NCBI GenBank assembly: GCA_900318665.1
Contig: ONLQ01000012.1
Location: 1 to 55,993 of the forward strand
Length of the DNA: 55,993 bases
Source: an uncultured Bacteroidales bacterium
GTDB lineage: Bacteria > Bacteroidota > Bacteroidia > Bacteroidales > P3
Direction of reading: 5' to 3'
A program made the translations under genes and the position numbers. This document shows, one piece after another, positions 45,650-54,210 of this stretch (within the stretch, counting starts at the first letter, position 1; each line of letters starts with the position of its first letter). The notes under the pieces are model-generated. The model was not told the origin of the DNA. It made no database searches and saw only the letters and a list, made by a program, of their open reading frames with translations.

Positions 45650-47497
45650 ATGAGAAAAGCCCTCGCCATCCTCTTCGCCATAGTCCTCGCCACAGCGGCC
45701 AAGGCTCAGACCTCCTGCGGCACGCCGCTCAAAGGGCAGAACCAACAGCGATATGAGGAGGCCGTGGAGGCCTATAGGGCAAAGAACTACGACAAGTGCG
45801 CCACCATAATCAGCAAACTGGTGAAGGCTGCACCTCGCAACGCCGATGTGCACCTCTACGCAGGCCTTGTGGCAGCGCACCGCAACAACCCCGCAGGCAT
45901 ACGTACCCATTTCGGCAAGGTGTTCTCTATCTGTCATTCACCTGCCGACGCGCGAGCCTACCTCTACCAGGGCATAATACGCTACAGCGATGACGATTTC
46001 GACGGTGCGGTGGCAAGTCTGAACCGCTATTTCGACATAGTGAATGCCGACCAGAGGCCCGAATACATGGTCTATTACAACGAGGCGTCCAACTATCTGC
46101 ATTGGTCGCAGTTTCTTGCCGACGCACAGCGCGACAAGGTTCCCTTTGCCCCGCAGGTGATGCTCGGTGCCTCGTCGCGCCACGACGAACTGATGCCCTA
46201 CATAACCTTCGACGGCCAAGAGATTTACTACATACGCTATGTGCCTGAAGACGATGCGCCCACATTCTATCAGCGCGAACTGGAGCACAAAGTGCCACGC
46301 CTGTGCATAAGTCGCTGGAAAGACACCACCTACAGCGAGGGACAGGTGCTGCCAGAGCCATTCAACACCCACTCCAGCGAGGGCGGCATAACCATCACCG
46401 CCGACGGGCGCACTCTCTACATTGCAGCGATGCAGTCGAAAAAAAGAGACTATACCAACTTCGACATCTTCACCTCGACGCTGAAAGGCGGCAAATGGAC
46501 ACCGCTGCAACCCGCCTCGTCGGCCATAAACGGCGAGCGCACATGGGAAGGACAGCCCTCCATAACGCCCGACGGGCAGTTCCTCTATTTTGCCAGCAAT
46601 CGCCCCGGCGGACAAGGCGGCACCGACATCTGGCGCTGCCGTAGGTTACCCAATGGCGACTGGAGCCGTGCCGAAAATCTCGGTCCCTCGGTCAACACGC
46701 CGGGCAACGAAAAATGCCCCTTCATTCATGCCGACGGCCACACGCTCTTCTTTGCCTCCAACGGCTGGCAGGGATTTGGAGGATACGACACCTATTTCAT
46801 CAACCTCAACGACCCGACAAACAATATTCCAACCAACCTCGGGTTGCCTATCAATAGCGAGAAAGATGACATCTGCTTCGGCGTGATGAGCAACGGACAG
46901 AAAGCCTACTACGGCGGACAGCACCCCGTGCGCGGCATGGGCGGACACGACATCTTACAGTTCGACCTCTACGCCGCGGCACGCCCCGAAGGCATGACCC
47001 CCTGCAAAGGCCATGTGGCGGCAGCCAACGGCAAACCCATAGCCGCACAGATACACCTGAACCGCACAGGCAGCAGCGACGCCCACTACCCACTGGACAG
47101 CACGGGCCGCTACTGCGTGATGCTCTCCACACAGCAGAACAACCTTGTGTGGGCCACCGCCGACGGTTTCCTGCCGTGGGCCACCATAGCCAGCCGTCAG
47201 AACCCCACACTGCCACAGCAAATAACGCTTCAGCCGCTCAAAAAAGACAGCCGCACACCATTGGCCATAGGCTCCACCAACGGCAACCTCACACCCGACG
47301 AGAAACGCCTGATAGACGTATATGTCGATTTCCTGCTGCAGCACCCTAAAATCTTTATCCGCATAGAGACCCCCAACCCAAAACAGGCAAAAGCGGTTTA
47401 CGACTATATGGTGTCGCGCAAGTTGAGACCGGCACGCATAGAATATCTTAGCGGCTACGGCATAGAAAACTCACGACTGGTAGTAACCCAAGAATAA
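45650..47497 (+). CDS. PorE-like TPR / PD40 propeller / OmpA-type protein
   Basis: 615 residues from MRKALAILF, with signal peptide ending ATAAKAQ. Domain order: TPR-like helices (residues about 35-150: QRYEEAVEAYRAKNYDKCATII), a beta-propeller of PD40/WD40-like repeats (about 180-440: ITADGRTLYIAAM, SITPDGQFLYFASNRPGGQGGTDIW, HADGHTLFFASNG), a small carboxypeptidase-regulatory-like beta domain (about 450-530) and a C-terminal divergent OmpA-like peptidoglycan-binding domain (about 545-615). That order matches PorE of the type IX secretion system, a periplasmic part that touches peptidoglycan. Other OmpA proteins share the layout, so PorE identity is an inference. The start is 11 bp after sufD. 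Confidence 0.82.
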   Translation: MRKALAILFAIVLATAAKAQTSCGTPLKGQNQQRYEEAVEAYRAKNYDKCATIISKLVKAAPRNADVHLYAGLVAAHRNNPAGIRTHFGKVFSICHSPADARAYLYQGIIRYSDDDFDGAVASLNRYFDIVNADQRPEYMVYYNEASNYLHWSQFLADAQRDKVPFAPQVMLGASSRHDELMPYITFDGQEIYYIRYVPEDDAPTFYQRELEHKVPRLCISRWKDTTYSEGQVLPEPFNTHSSEGGITITADGRTLYIAAMQSKKRDYTNFDIFTSTLKGGKWTPLQPASSAINGERTWEGQPSITPDGQFLYFASNRPGGQGGTDIWRCRRLPNGDWSRAENLGPSVNTPGNEKCPFIHADGHTLFFASNGWQGFGGYDTYFINLNDPTNNIPTNLGLPINSEKDDICFGVMSNGQKAYYGGQHPVRGMGGHDILQFDLYAAARPEGMTPCKGHVAAANGKPIAAQIHLNRTGSSDAHYPLDSTGRYCVMLSTQQNNLVWATADGFLPWATIASRQNPTLPQQITLQPLKKDSRTPLAIGSTNGNLTPDEKRLIDVYVDFLLQHPKIFIRIETPNPKQAKAVYDYMVSRKLRPARIEYLSGYGIENSRLVVTQE

Positions 47498-47503
47498 TCC
47501 CCT

Positions 47504-49336
47504 ATGAAGCCTATCTGGCGCGTGCTGCGCTACATAAAACACTATCCTTTCCTATTGAGCCTGCACATAGGCTTCATACTGCTGCACGCTCTCTTCAACC
47601 TTTCTTCCTACGTCCTCATCATTCCCTTCCTCGAACTCATTTTCGGCATGACGGCGCCCCCCGACACGCTGCCCGAACTTGCACTGAACGCCTCGTCGCT
47701 GTCCGACTATATGCTCTACCACCTCTACGCCATGAAGGACAGCCTCGGCATTTGGAACTGCCTGCTCATAATCTCGGCGGCCTATCTCGCCATGTCGTTC
47801 CTTGCCAACCTGTTTCGCTTTCTATCGCAATTCTTTGTGGCACCAATACGCAACGGCATAGTGCAACATCTGCGCGACGACGTCTATCGCCAAATAACCA
47901 TCCTTCCGGTTTCCTATTTCAACTCGCGACGTCGCGGCGACATCATCAGCCGCATGAGCAACGACCTTGCCGATGTGGAATGGAGCGTCGTAACCACCAT
48001 CACCGCGCTCGCCAAAGACCCCGTCAACATCATCTTTTTTGCCACCACGCTGATAGTCATAAACGCCCGACTCTTCCTCTACATGCTGGTCATTGCACCT
48101 GTAACAATCTTTCTCATAGGACTGATAGGAAAGAGTCTGAAACGCAACTCATTCAAAGGGCAGACGGCATTGGGCGGTCTCTTTTCCATTCTCGAAGAGG
48201 GGCTTGGCGGCATACGCACCATCAAGGCCTTTGGCCGCGAAGGCGACATGCAGCAGCGCTTTGAAGAGAGCAACAGCGAATACACTCGCCGCATGATTCG
48301 CGTGGCCAAACGCAAAGAGTTGAGCGGTCCTCTCTCCGAAATTCTCGCCACGCTCGTGCTTGTGGCAATCTTGATTATCGGTGCCTCGCTGGTCATTGGC
48401 GGCGAGATGGGGTCATCTACGTTCATCTTCTTCGTGCTCATCTTCCTGCGCCTCATTCCCCCTGTCCATTCCATTATCAAAGCCTACAACAACCTGCAAA
48501 AAGGCAACGCCTCGGCAGCCCGTTTCTTCCAAATCATTGATGCCGACGAGCAGATTATAGAAAAGCCCAATGCGGAGGAAATCAAATCGTTCGACAACAC
48601 TATAAATTACAGCGACGTCTCCTTTGCCTACACCACCGACGCCCCAAACGCAGCACCCGTAACGGTGCTGGACCACATCAATCTCTCTATTCCCAAAGGG
48701 CGCAGCATTGCCATCGTGGGACCGTCGGGAGCCGGAAAGACGACGCTCATCGACCTGCTGCCACGCTTCTACGACTGCACCGGCGGAGAGATTCTTATTG
48801 ACGGCAAACCTATCAAAGACCTCAACATCACATCGCTGCGATCGCTCTTCGGCGAAGTGTCGCAACACTGCATACTCTTCAACGATACCGTGGCCAACAA
48901 CATAGCCTTCGGCCACGAACACTATCCACGACAGAAAATCATAGAGGCCGCCCGCCTTGCTAATGCCGACGAGTTTATCAGCCAACTGCCGCAAGGCTAC
49001 GACACCCCCATAGGCGACCGAGGCATGACGCTATCGGGCGGACAACGCCAACGCCTCAGCATAGCGCGCGCCATACTCAAAAATCCGCCAATACTAATCT
49101 TCGATGAGGCGACATCTGCCCTCGACGCAGAATCGGAAAAAGCAGTACAGCAAGCCCTTGAGAACCTAAAACAAGGACGCACAACCATCACCATTGCCCA
49201 CCGTCTGGCAACCATCAAAAACGCCGATGAAATAATAGTGATGGACAAAGGCCACATTGTGGAGCAAGGCACCCACGACACCCTAATCCAGCAAGGCGGC
49301 CTATACAAGCACCTCGTAGAAATGCAGTTGCTGTAG
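47504..49336 (+). CDS. ABC exporter, MsbA-like (fused membrane and ATPase domains)
   Basis: 610 residues. An N-terminal six-helix exporter domain (to about residue 340) is followed by the nucleotide-binding domain: Walker A VGPSGAGKTT (near 405), Q-loop VSQHCILF, signature LSGGQRQRLSIARAIL, Walker B ILIFDEATSALD and H-loop TIAHRLATI. The family exports lipid A precursors, lipids or peptides; MsbA is the usual annotation in Bacteroidales, but substrate cannot be read from sequence. Its ATG is 6 bp after the stop of the PorE-like gene, so it belongs to the sufCD-downstream transcript. Confidence 0.93.
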   Translation: MKPIWRVLRYIKHYPFLLSLHIGFILLHALFNLSSYVLIIPFLELIFGMTAPPDTLPELALNASSLSDYMLYHLYAMKDSLGIWNCLLIISAAYLAMSFLANLFRFLSQFFVAPIRNGIVQHLRDDVYRQITILPVSYFNSRRRGDIISRMSNDLADVEWSVVTTITALAKDPVNIIFFATTLIVINARLFLYMLVIAPVTIFLIGLIGKSLKRNSFKGQTALGGLFSILEEGLGGIRTIKAFGREGDMQQRFEESNSEYTRRMIRVAKRKELSGPLSEILATLVLVAILIIGASLVIGGEMGSSTFIFFVLIFLRLIPPVHSIIKAYNNLQKGNASAARFFQIIDADEQIIEKPNAEEIKSFDNTINYSDVSFAYTTDAPNAAPVTVLDHINLSIPKGRSIAIVGPSGAGKTTLIDLLPRFYDCTGGEILIDGKPIKDLNITSLRSLFGEVSQHCILFNDTVANNIAFGHEHYPRQKIIEAARLANADEFISQLPQGYDTPIGDRGMTLSGGQRQRLSIARAILKNPPILIFDEATSALDAESEKAVQQALENLKQGRTTITIAHRLATIKNADEIIVMDKGHIVEQGTHDTLIQQGGLYKHLVEMQLL

Positions 49337-49429
49337 TTCCTCTACTTTCAAACGAATTAAAGGCAAAGCCTAATCCCGAAATTCACACGGGGATTGAAAT
49401 CCTAAAATCCAATTTTGGGGGGATTATAG

Positions 49430-49459
49430 ACCCACGCACTAATTTTGGATTGCGTGGGT
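49430..49459 (+). terminator. Possible terminator after the ABC exporter
   Basis: 9-bp stem ACCCACGCA / TGCGTGGGT with a 12-nt loop, followed by the T-rich ATTCTCTTTCC. About 95 bp past the stop; weaker than the other terminators. Confidence 0.5.
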
Positions 49460-49490
49460 ATTCTCTTTCCTATTGGGTTGTGCAATGCAC

Positions 49491-49520
49491 AAAAAAACCT
49501 CGTCCTTTTTGGGGACGAGG
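49491..49520 (-). terminator. Terminator of rpmG-DUF4295
   Basis: Minus strand: CCTCGTCC-CCAAAAA-GGACGAGG followed by TTTTTTTG. It lies 26 bp past the DUF4295 stop. Confidence 0.88.
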
Positions 49521-49545
49521 GTAAAACAAAAGCGTATGAAAAAAT

Positions 49546-49701
49546 TTATTTCTTTTTCAGAAATTCCTGAACGTTCTCCTGAAGCATCACATCTTCTTTG
49601 AACATATAGGCGTTCGTCTTGGGAGAACGAACCATGCGGATAACCTTTGCATACTGTTTGCTTGTACCAGTCTTAAGGGTTGCAACAACTTTTTTTGCCA
49701 T
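49546..49701 (-). CDS. DUF4295 small basic protein (ribosome-associated context)
   Basis: 51 residues, MAKKVVATLKTG... ending FLKKK, read from the ATG at 49699-49701 to the TAA at 49546-49548. Strongly basic, with the conserved YAKVIRMVRSPKTNAYMF core of DUF4295, a small family I know only from Bacteroidota, where it follows rpmG. A ribosomal-protein-like role is inferred from context. It starts 18 bp after the rpmG stop. ftsY, which often follows, is absent. Confidence 0.85.
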   Translation of the reverse strand: MAKKVVATLKTGTSKQYAKVIRMVRSPKTNAYMFKEDVMLQENVQEFLKKK

Positions 49702-49719
49702 AGTACGTTTCCTCCTTCG

Positions 49720-49908
49720 TTACTTGATTTCTTTATGAACGGTCATTTTCTTCAGGAACGGGTTGTATTTTTTCAACTCCAAACGTTCCGGGGTGTTTTT
49801 CTTGTTCTTGGTGGTGACATAACGGCTCATACCAGGAACACCACTTTTCTTCTGCTCGGTGCATTCAAGAATCACTTGCACTCTTGCGTCTTTGTTCTTC
49901 TTTGACAT
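49720..49908 (-). CDS. rpmG: 50S ribosomal protein L33
   Basis: 62 residues, the Bacteroidota length. Contains [38 protein letters not shown], the L33 signature with conserved KNKKNTPxRLELKKYxP. It lacks the CxxC zinc pairs of some L33 forms. In most Bacteroidota rpmB (L28) directly precedes rpmG; here the upstream 250 bp contain no L28, only a -7 box, so the pair has been separated. Confidence 0.95.
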   Translation of the reverse strand: MSKKNKDARVQVILECTEQKKSGVPGMSRYVTTKNKKNTPERLELKKYNPFLKKMTVHKEIK

Positions 49909-50001
49909 TGTATTTTAACGTTTTTGACGTGATTAATAAAAAAACGTGCTCGATGTTCCAACGGATACTTTTTCTCGTAACTTGGTTCTCGAAAGCGGGT
50001 G

Positions 50002-50009
50002 CAAAAGTA
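50002..50009 (-). promoter_or_regulatory. -7 box TACTTTTG for rpmG-DUF4295
   Basis: Minus-strand TAnnTTTG match 93 bp before the rpmG ATG. The remaining bases between rpmG and aroQ are AT-rich with no supported gene. Confidence 0.55.
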
Positions 50010-50166
50010 CGACTTTTTTTTTAATTAACAATCTTTTTTTCATAAATCCCACATTTTTCCTCTTTTGCACGACCTCCGAAACTGCCATTTTGCCCTACCA
50101 TAAAACACGATTTCATCAAAAATGGGCCTTTATTTTTTTGTTTTTATGGCAGTGAAAACAAGTTTT

Positions 50167-50589
50167 TTATTGTGCTGCGAGGTGGGCTATGGCGTAGCGG
50201 TAGCCTTCGAGGCCTAAGCCGCATATTGTGGCTTGGCAGACGGGGCTTAGCAACGAGTGGCGGCGGAACTCCTCGCGGGCGTAGATGTTGCTGATATGTA
50301 CCTCTATGACCGGCGCGGTAATGGCGGCCACAGCGTCGCGGATGGCTACGCTGGTGTGGGTGTAGCCTCCGGCATTGAGCACTATGCCGTCGGAGGTGAA
50401 GCCTACCGCCTGCAACTGGTTGATTATCTCGCCCTCGACATTGGACTGGAAATAGTCTATCTCTACATCGGGAAAGGCGGCTCGCAACACGGCAAGGTAG
50501 TCGTCGAACGACTGACAGCCATAGATTTCTGGCTGCCGCACACCGAGAAGGTTTAGGTTCGGACCGTTTATTATGTTTATCTTTTTCAT
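50167..50589 (-). CDS. aroQ: Type II 3-dehydroquinate dehydratase
   Basis: 140 residues, typical. Motifs: IINGPNLNLLGVRQPEIYG (flexible lid with the active-site Arg and Tyr), DYFQSNVEGEIINQLQ, VLNAGGYTHTSVAIRDA (catalytic Asn and His region) and EVHISNIYAREEFRRHS (Arg and His of the substrate pocket). The enzyme forms dodecamers and converts 3-dehydroquinate to 3-dehydroshikimate in the shikimate pathway. No other aro gene is adjacent. Its end lies 258 bp from rpmG. Confidence 0.96.
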   Translation of the reverse strand: MKKINIINGPNLNLLGVRQPEIYGCQSFDDYLAVLRAAFPDVEIDYFQSNVEGEIINQLQAVGFTSDGIVLNAGGYTHTSVAIRDAVAAITAPVIEVHISNIYAREEFRRHSLLSPVCQATICGLGLEGYRYAIAHLAAQ

Positions 50590-50601
50590 TAGGGCAGAAT
50601 C

Positions 50602-50638
50602 AAAAACACACGGTCGGCATCAAAGGACGCCGACCGTG
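50602..50638 (-). terminator. Terminator of the His-rich protein gene
   Basis: Minus strand: stem CACGGTCGGC / GCCGACCGTG with a 10-nt loop, followed by TGTTTTTG. It separates the broken gene at 50660 from aroQ, whose ATG is 13 bp further on. Confidence 0.82.
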
Positions 50639-50659
50639 ATATGTCTGTGTTATTGCGTT

Positions 50660-51591
50660 TTAGTCTTCTTCATAGATGAGGAGTTCGCCATCGTTGTAGA
50701 GGAAGAGCAGCGGGTCTTTGTTGTTTTTCTTCATTATCCAGCAGCCGCCATTCTCTTTGTCAACCTCCATCAGGCAGTATTTCCTGCTGACTTTCTGCTG
50801 TGCCAGTAGGTTGTCGCTTTTGTCGAACACCTGGAGGAAGGTGTCGCCATCTTGCTCGGCGAGGGCGTACATATAGTCGCCGCTGATGACATAGGTCACG
50901 AGGTCGGTGTTGTATTTTTCGCGGACATACTCGCGCACCACCACGATGTCGCTCACGCGATAGTCATGCCAGTAGCCGTAGCAGTAACTCCAGAAGCCTG
51001 GCCAATAGTGCACATGGAACGGTACGGGGTCCCAGAATATGGGGCGCATGTGAACATGATGGTGATGTATGGGGTGATAGAAATAGGGGGCAGGACGGAT
51101 GTGGCGATGAGCCGGCGGCATGGGTCCCGGACGGCCTATGCGGCCATAGGCTGGAGCGCCAGCAGGACGGGGAGCGGGAGCGCCATATCCATGGGCGTGA
51201 GCAGGACGGCCACCGCCAACGGGGTGTTTGCCGTAGCGAGCCACCGACGAGGGACGCGTGGCTGTTGCGGGCGTGTGCATAGGACGCGATGTGCCAGGAG
51301 TGTAGCCACCTTTGCTGCCGTGGCCGTGAGGCGCAGCATACGTTGATGCCGAGGGGCGATGGGTACCTGCCGAAGGGCCGTGGCTGCCTTTAGACGGCGC
51401 ATGGCCGTTGTAGGAGCCAGACGAATAGCCTCCCGACGGGCGCGACGAAGAAGGAGATGGCCGACTGCCGAACGATGACGACGGACGGCTGCTGAAACCT
51501 CCCCACCATGTCCGGGGCGTTGTGCCGAGAGAGGTGCCAGACCGAGAGCAGCGACGGTCAGCAAAACTAAAAATGCTTGTGATGTTTTCAT
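50660..51591 (-). pseudogene. Secreted His/Pro/Gly/Ser-rich protein, split by one frameshift
   Basis: The signal peptide (MKTSQAFLVLLTVAALGLAPLSAQ, start 51591) and the rest of the protein lie in different frames. The switch falls at a run of four C on the minus strand (51514-51517): before it the frame reads LSAQRP, after it the other frame reads RTWWGGFSSRPSSSFGSRPSPSSS and continues without a stop to 50660. Restoring one C gives a 310-residue protein. It would have a Ser/Gly/Pro-rich linker, a His/Pro/Tyr/Trp-rich part (YHPIHHHHVHMRP, HVHYWPGFWSYCYGYW) and a C-terminal beta domain of about 110 residues (IVVVREYVREKYN to LLIYEED). It may be a real lesion, phase variation at the C run, or a sequencing error. 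The His cluster suggests metal binding, as an inference only. Confidence 0.72.
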
Positions 51592-51934
51592 GGCTCTTGT
51601 TGTTTTAGTGTGTTTCTGTTAATTTAGTGTAGGATAGTGTAGTTTTATTGCTACGCGTCGTTTTATTTCACCGTGCAAAATAAGATAATTTTCTTTATTT
51701 CTGCAAGTTTCATTTTCTTTTTCACCCGTCAGAAGGCGCTCCTTTTCAGTTTTATTTTGCCTATTTTATTATTATTGCTACCTTTGCATGAAAATTTCAT
51801 TCTTATATAATATTGTATAAAAACTCATTTTCAGGGAGAAATATACGTTTTTTCTTAATCCTCATACAATTTTTCCCAGAGTTTGAATACAAATAAAAGA
51901 ATCAACTTCATCAAATAACCTAAATACAATCAAC
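51592..51934. other. Intergenic region upstream of the outer-membrane protein gene
   Basis: 343 bp, strongly AT-rich, between divergent genes. It holds the promoter at 51756-51786 and a leader of about 140 nt before the ATG at 51935. No gene is visible. Confidence 0.6.
51756..51786 (+). promoter_or_regulatory. Promoter TTTG-N19-TACCTTTG of the outer-membrane protein gene
   Basis: TTTG at 51756-51759 and TACCTTTG at 51779-51786 are 19 bp apart, a perfect Bacteroidota -33/-7 pair and the best housekeeping promoter in the window. It predicts a leader of about 140 nt. Confidence 0.8.
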
Positions 51935-52750
51935 ATGAAAAAAACAATTATTTGCCTTATTATGGCTCTCGCCGTTGCTGGCATGGCTACCGCACAGAGC
52001 GACAACGCACTTCTGAACAGAATTGCTGACCGCACCAACAAGACGTCCGCCAAGACTCCCGCATCAGAGGAGACCACCAAAGCCACCTCTAAAACCCAGT
52101 TTGCTTTCTTAATGGGTTGGGACGGACTTGGTTCCAGCATGTTCGGCGGTCTGCAGTCAGACGAGAAGAACGCCTACAGCACCAAACCTTGGTTCAATAG
52201 CTGGCAGTTGGAAATTGTTTACAATTTCTACAAAAACAACGGCGTTAAAATCTTTGCCGGTGTTGGCTATCAGAGCGATGTCTATAAGATGAGCCACGAC
52301 TTCATCTATCTGGACAGAAACTACATCCCCGTCGGAAGCACAGTAAAGCAGCCCACCATGCTCGTTGACGACTTGCATGCCGCTCGTATTGCCAAAGGCA
52401 TCACAAATTTCGATGGCTGGGAGAGCCGCATCTGCGCCCGCTATGTGAACATTCCCATCGGAATCGACTATGCTTTCAGCAATAATTTCGGTATCGGACT
52501 GACCGCTGTTCCCGGTTTCAATTTCGCAACCAAGCACACCGGTCTGAAATACAAACAGAACGGCGACAACCAAGCCTCTCAGCGCGATGCTCTTGATGGC
52601 TACATCAACCCCTTCAAATGCGACATCCGCGTGAACGTCAACCTCTCTCTGCTCAGCATCTTTGCTCAGGTATCTCCCATGCCTTTGTTCAAAGACACCG
52701 ACAGCGACGAAGTTTATCCCATGCGTTTCGGTTTAATGCTGAAATTCTAA
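51935..52750 (+). CDS. Outer-membrane beta-barrel protein
   Basis: 271 residues. Signal peptide MKKTIICLIMALAVAGMATAQ, then a Ser/Thr/Lys-rich linker (residues about 22-50) and eight or so amphipathic strands, with WQLEIVYNFYKNNGVKIFAGVGYQ, VNIPIGIDYAFSNNFGIGLTAVPGFNF and a final YPMRFGLMLKF ending in an aromatic residue, the usual C-terminal barrel signal. It resembles the PorT/OmpW-like porin-family barrels of Bacteroidota; no specific substrate can be given. A very good promoter and a strong terminator suggest a well-expressed single gene. Confidence 0.83.
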   Translation: MKKTIICLIMALAVAGMATAQSDNALLNRIADRTNKTSAKTPASEETTKATSKTQFAFLMGWDGLGSSMFGGLQSDEKNAYSTKPWFNSWQLEIVYNFYKNNGVKIFAGVGYQSDVYKMSHDFIYLDRNYIPVGSTVKQPTMLVDDLHAARIAKGITNFDGWESRICARYVNIPIGIDYAFSNNFGIGLTAVPGFNFATKHTGLKYKQNGDNQASQRDALDGYINPFKCDIRVNVNLSLLSIFAQVSPMPLFKDTDSDEVYPMRFGLMLKF

Positions 52751-52763
52751 TTCGCAATACAGT

Positions 52764-52807
52764 AAAAAAAGCGGTCGGGGCTCGCATTGAGCCCCGACCG
52801 CTTTTTT
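52764..52807. terminator. Bidirectional terminator between convergent genes
   Basis: A-run, GCGGTCGGGGCTC, loop GCATT, GAGCCCCGACCGC, T-run: a 13-bp perfect stem with A/T tracts on both sides. It serves the barrel gene (plus) and the GH3 gene (minus). Confidence 0.93.
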
Positions 52808-52826
52808 GTTATGGCTGTTAAGCACG

Positions 52827-53936
52827 CTATTTCAGCATACGCTTCATTGCTCTTACTCGCTCAGCAGAGGCGTGAATCTGCGTGGCAGTGATGCGGCCTT
52901 CTTTGACGAGTTTGAGGATAATCTCTACTGTCTGCGGCACGAGTTCTGGGTTATAGGCTTTGCCATTATTGCTAAGACATAGCAGGTCGTTGCCGGCATC
53001 TATAGCCTGGAAAATGACCGTTTCGTAGTCGTACTGATTGATAATGGCACCCATGGCGAGGTCGTCAGTTACGATGACGCCTTTGTAGCCCATCTTCTTG
53101 CGCAGCAGGTCGGTAACCGTGGCGCGCGACAGCGATGCGGGCCACACGGGGTCTATCTTGCCGTTGATGACATGTGCCACCATGATGGCAGGGACCTTGC
53201 CCTCGGCAATCAGTTTGCGATAGGGTGCCAATTCGCAGGGCTTCCATGTCTTGGTAACATCGACAAGTCCCTCGTGGGTGTCGCCCGTGGCGGAGCCGTG
53301 GCCTGGGAAATGTTTAAGACAGCCCACCACGCCGCTGGCAGCGAGGCTCTTGAGCCAGATGCGGCAGCAAGCAGCGACCTGGGTGGTGTCGGCCGAGAAA
53401 CTGCGACCGAGTTTGCCAATTATGGGGCAGTCAGGATTGACATCGACATCGGCGACAGGGGCATAGTCGAAGTTCACGCCAGCCTCACGCAGCATGCGCG
53501 CCGTAAGGTCGGCATAGTAGCGAACGGTGTCGAGTCCAGCCTCGGCACAGTATTTGGGCGAGGGCACGGCTGGGAAACCATCCACCTTGCGCATACGGCA
53601 TACGAGGCCGCCTTCCTGGTCGATGCCTATCAGCAGTTTCCCGTCGGAAAACGACTGCAACTGCGCGCAAAGTCTTTTCAACTGCGACGGCGATGCCACA
53701 TTGCGGTGGCGTTTGCCCGTCGGGCCATCGCGCTCGAAAAGGATTACGCTGCCAACGTGGTACTTGGTTATGTCGCGATAGATATGGCTGTTTTTATCCA
53801 CCGACTGTCCGCGAAAGCCCACCAAAAGCATCTCGCCAATGTCGCGACGCAGGTCGTTGTTCTGCGCCGACAACGGCAGCAAGCCTACAAAAGCAAGCAG
53901 AAAACAAGAGAACAGCAATAATGATATACGTTTCAT
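52827..53936 (-). CDS. GH3 beta-N-acetylglucosaminidase-like hydrolase
   Basis: 369 residues from MKRISLLLFS; the frame is open to 54026 but the extra 30 residues precede the signal peptide and overlap the promoter. Signal peptide to about residue 24 (LLPLSAQ). The GH3 barrel shows GIDQEGGLVCRM, FDYAPVADVDVNP, the NagZ-type KHFPGHGSATGDTHEGL with the loop Asp-His dyad, and VTDDLAMGAI with the nucleophile Asp. The His-Asp pair is the hallmark of the NagZ branch, which releases GlcNAc from peptidoglycan fragments. Unlike enterobacterial cytosolic NagZ this one is exported. The second GH3 domain and a fused beta-lactamase, common in other Bacteroidota forms, are absent. Confidence 0.92.
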   Translation of the reverse strand: MKRISLLLFSCFLLAFVGLLPLSAQNNDLRRDIGEMLLVGFRGQSVDKNSHIYRDITKYHVGSVILFERDGPTGKRHRNVASPSQLKRLCAQLQSFSDGKLLIGIDQEGGLVCRMRKVDGFPAVPSPKYCAEAGLDTVRYYADLTARMLREAGVNFDYAPVADVDVNPDCPIIGKLGRSFSADTTQVAACCRIWLKSLAASGVVGCLKHFPGHGSATGDTHEGLVDVTKTWKPCELAPYRKLIAEGKVPAIMVAHVINGKIDPVWPASLSRATVTDLLRKKMGYKGVIVTDDLAMGAIINQYDYETVIFQAIDAGNDLLCLSNNGKAYNPELVPQTVEIILKLVKEGRITATQIHASAERVRAMKRMLK

Positions 53937-53972
53937 GGTTAAGTATGTTTTTTCCTTGTTACGAAAGCAATG

Positions 53973-53980
53973 CAAAAATA
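53973..53980 (-). promoter_or_regulatory. -7 box TATTTTTG for the GH3 gene
   Basis: Minus-strand TAnnTTTG match 37 bp before the GH3 ATG. It stands back to back with the Hsp20 regulatory sites. Confidence 0.5.
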
Positions 53981-54029
53981 CACTTTTTTGGCAACAATAC
54001 GGCCATTTTCTGCCATATGCGCACACAGT

Positions 54030-54087
54030 ATTATGTCATTTTGACATAATATAACGCATCCAATTAAAAATATCTGCCATTTTGACG
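54030..54087 (+). promoter_or_regulatory. Two upstream activator sites for hsp20
   Basis: Two copies of TGYCA-TTT-TGACR: TGTCATTTTGACA (54034-54046), extended to a perfect 9-bp-arm palindrome ATTATGTCA-TTT-TGACATAAT, and TGCCATTTTGACG (54075-54087). Their centres are 41 bp apart, about four helical turns, so they lie on the same DNA face. They sit 23 and 64 bp from the sigma-54-like promoter, the arrangement expected for an enhancer-binding protein, though closer than usual. Confidence 0.6.
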
Positions 54088-54097
54088 CGTTTCATAA

Positions 54098-54113
54098 TTG
54101 GCACAGGAGTTGC
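54098..54113 (+). promoter_or_regulatory. Sigma-54-type -24/-12 promoter for hsp20
   Basis: TTGGCACAGGAGTTGC matches the RpoN consensus TGGCAC-N5-TTGC, with the GG and GC pairs exactly 12 bp apart. No TAnnTTTG box competes between here and the ATG. Predicted start near 54125, leader about 86 nt. Confidence 0.72.
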
Positions 54114-54210
54114 GATTTATTAGGGTGTAGGCGGTTGAAAGGAGCCGCCCACAGAAAGAGAAACAAAACAAACAAAATAATAAACAATAAAAAAATAGGA
54201 GATTAAAACG

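Noticed and set aside
49946-50155. 69-codon plus-strand frame between rpmG and aroQ
   Set aside because: AT-rich, Phe/Thr-rich product with no start signal or domain; it spans the rpmG promoter.
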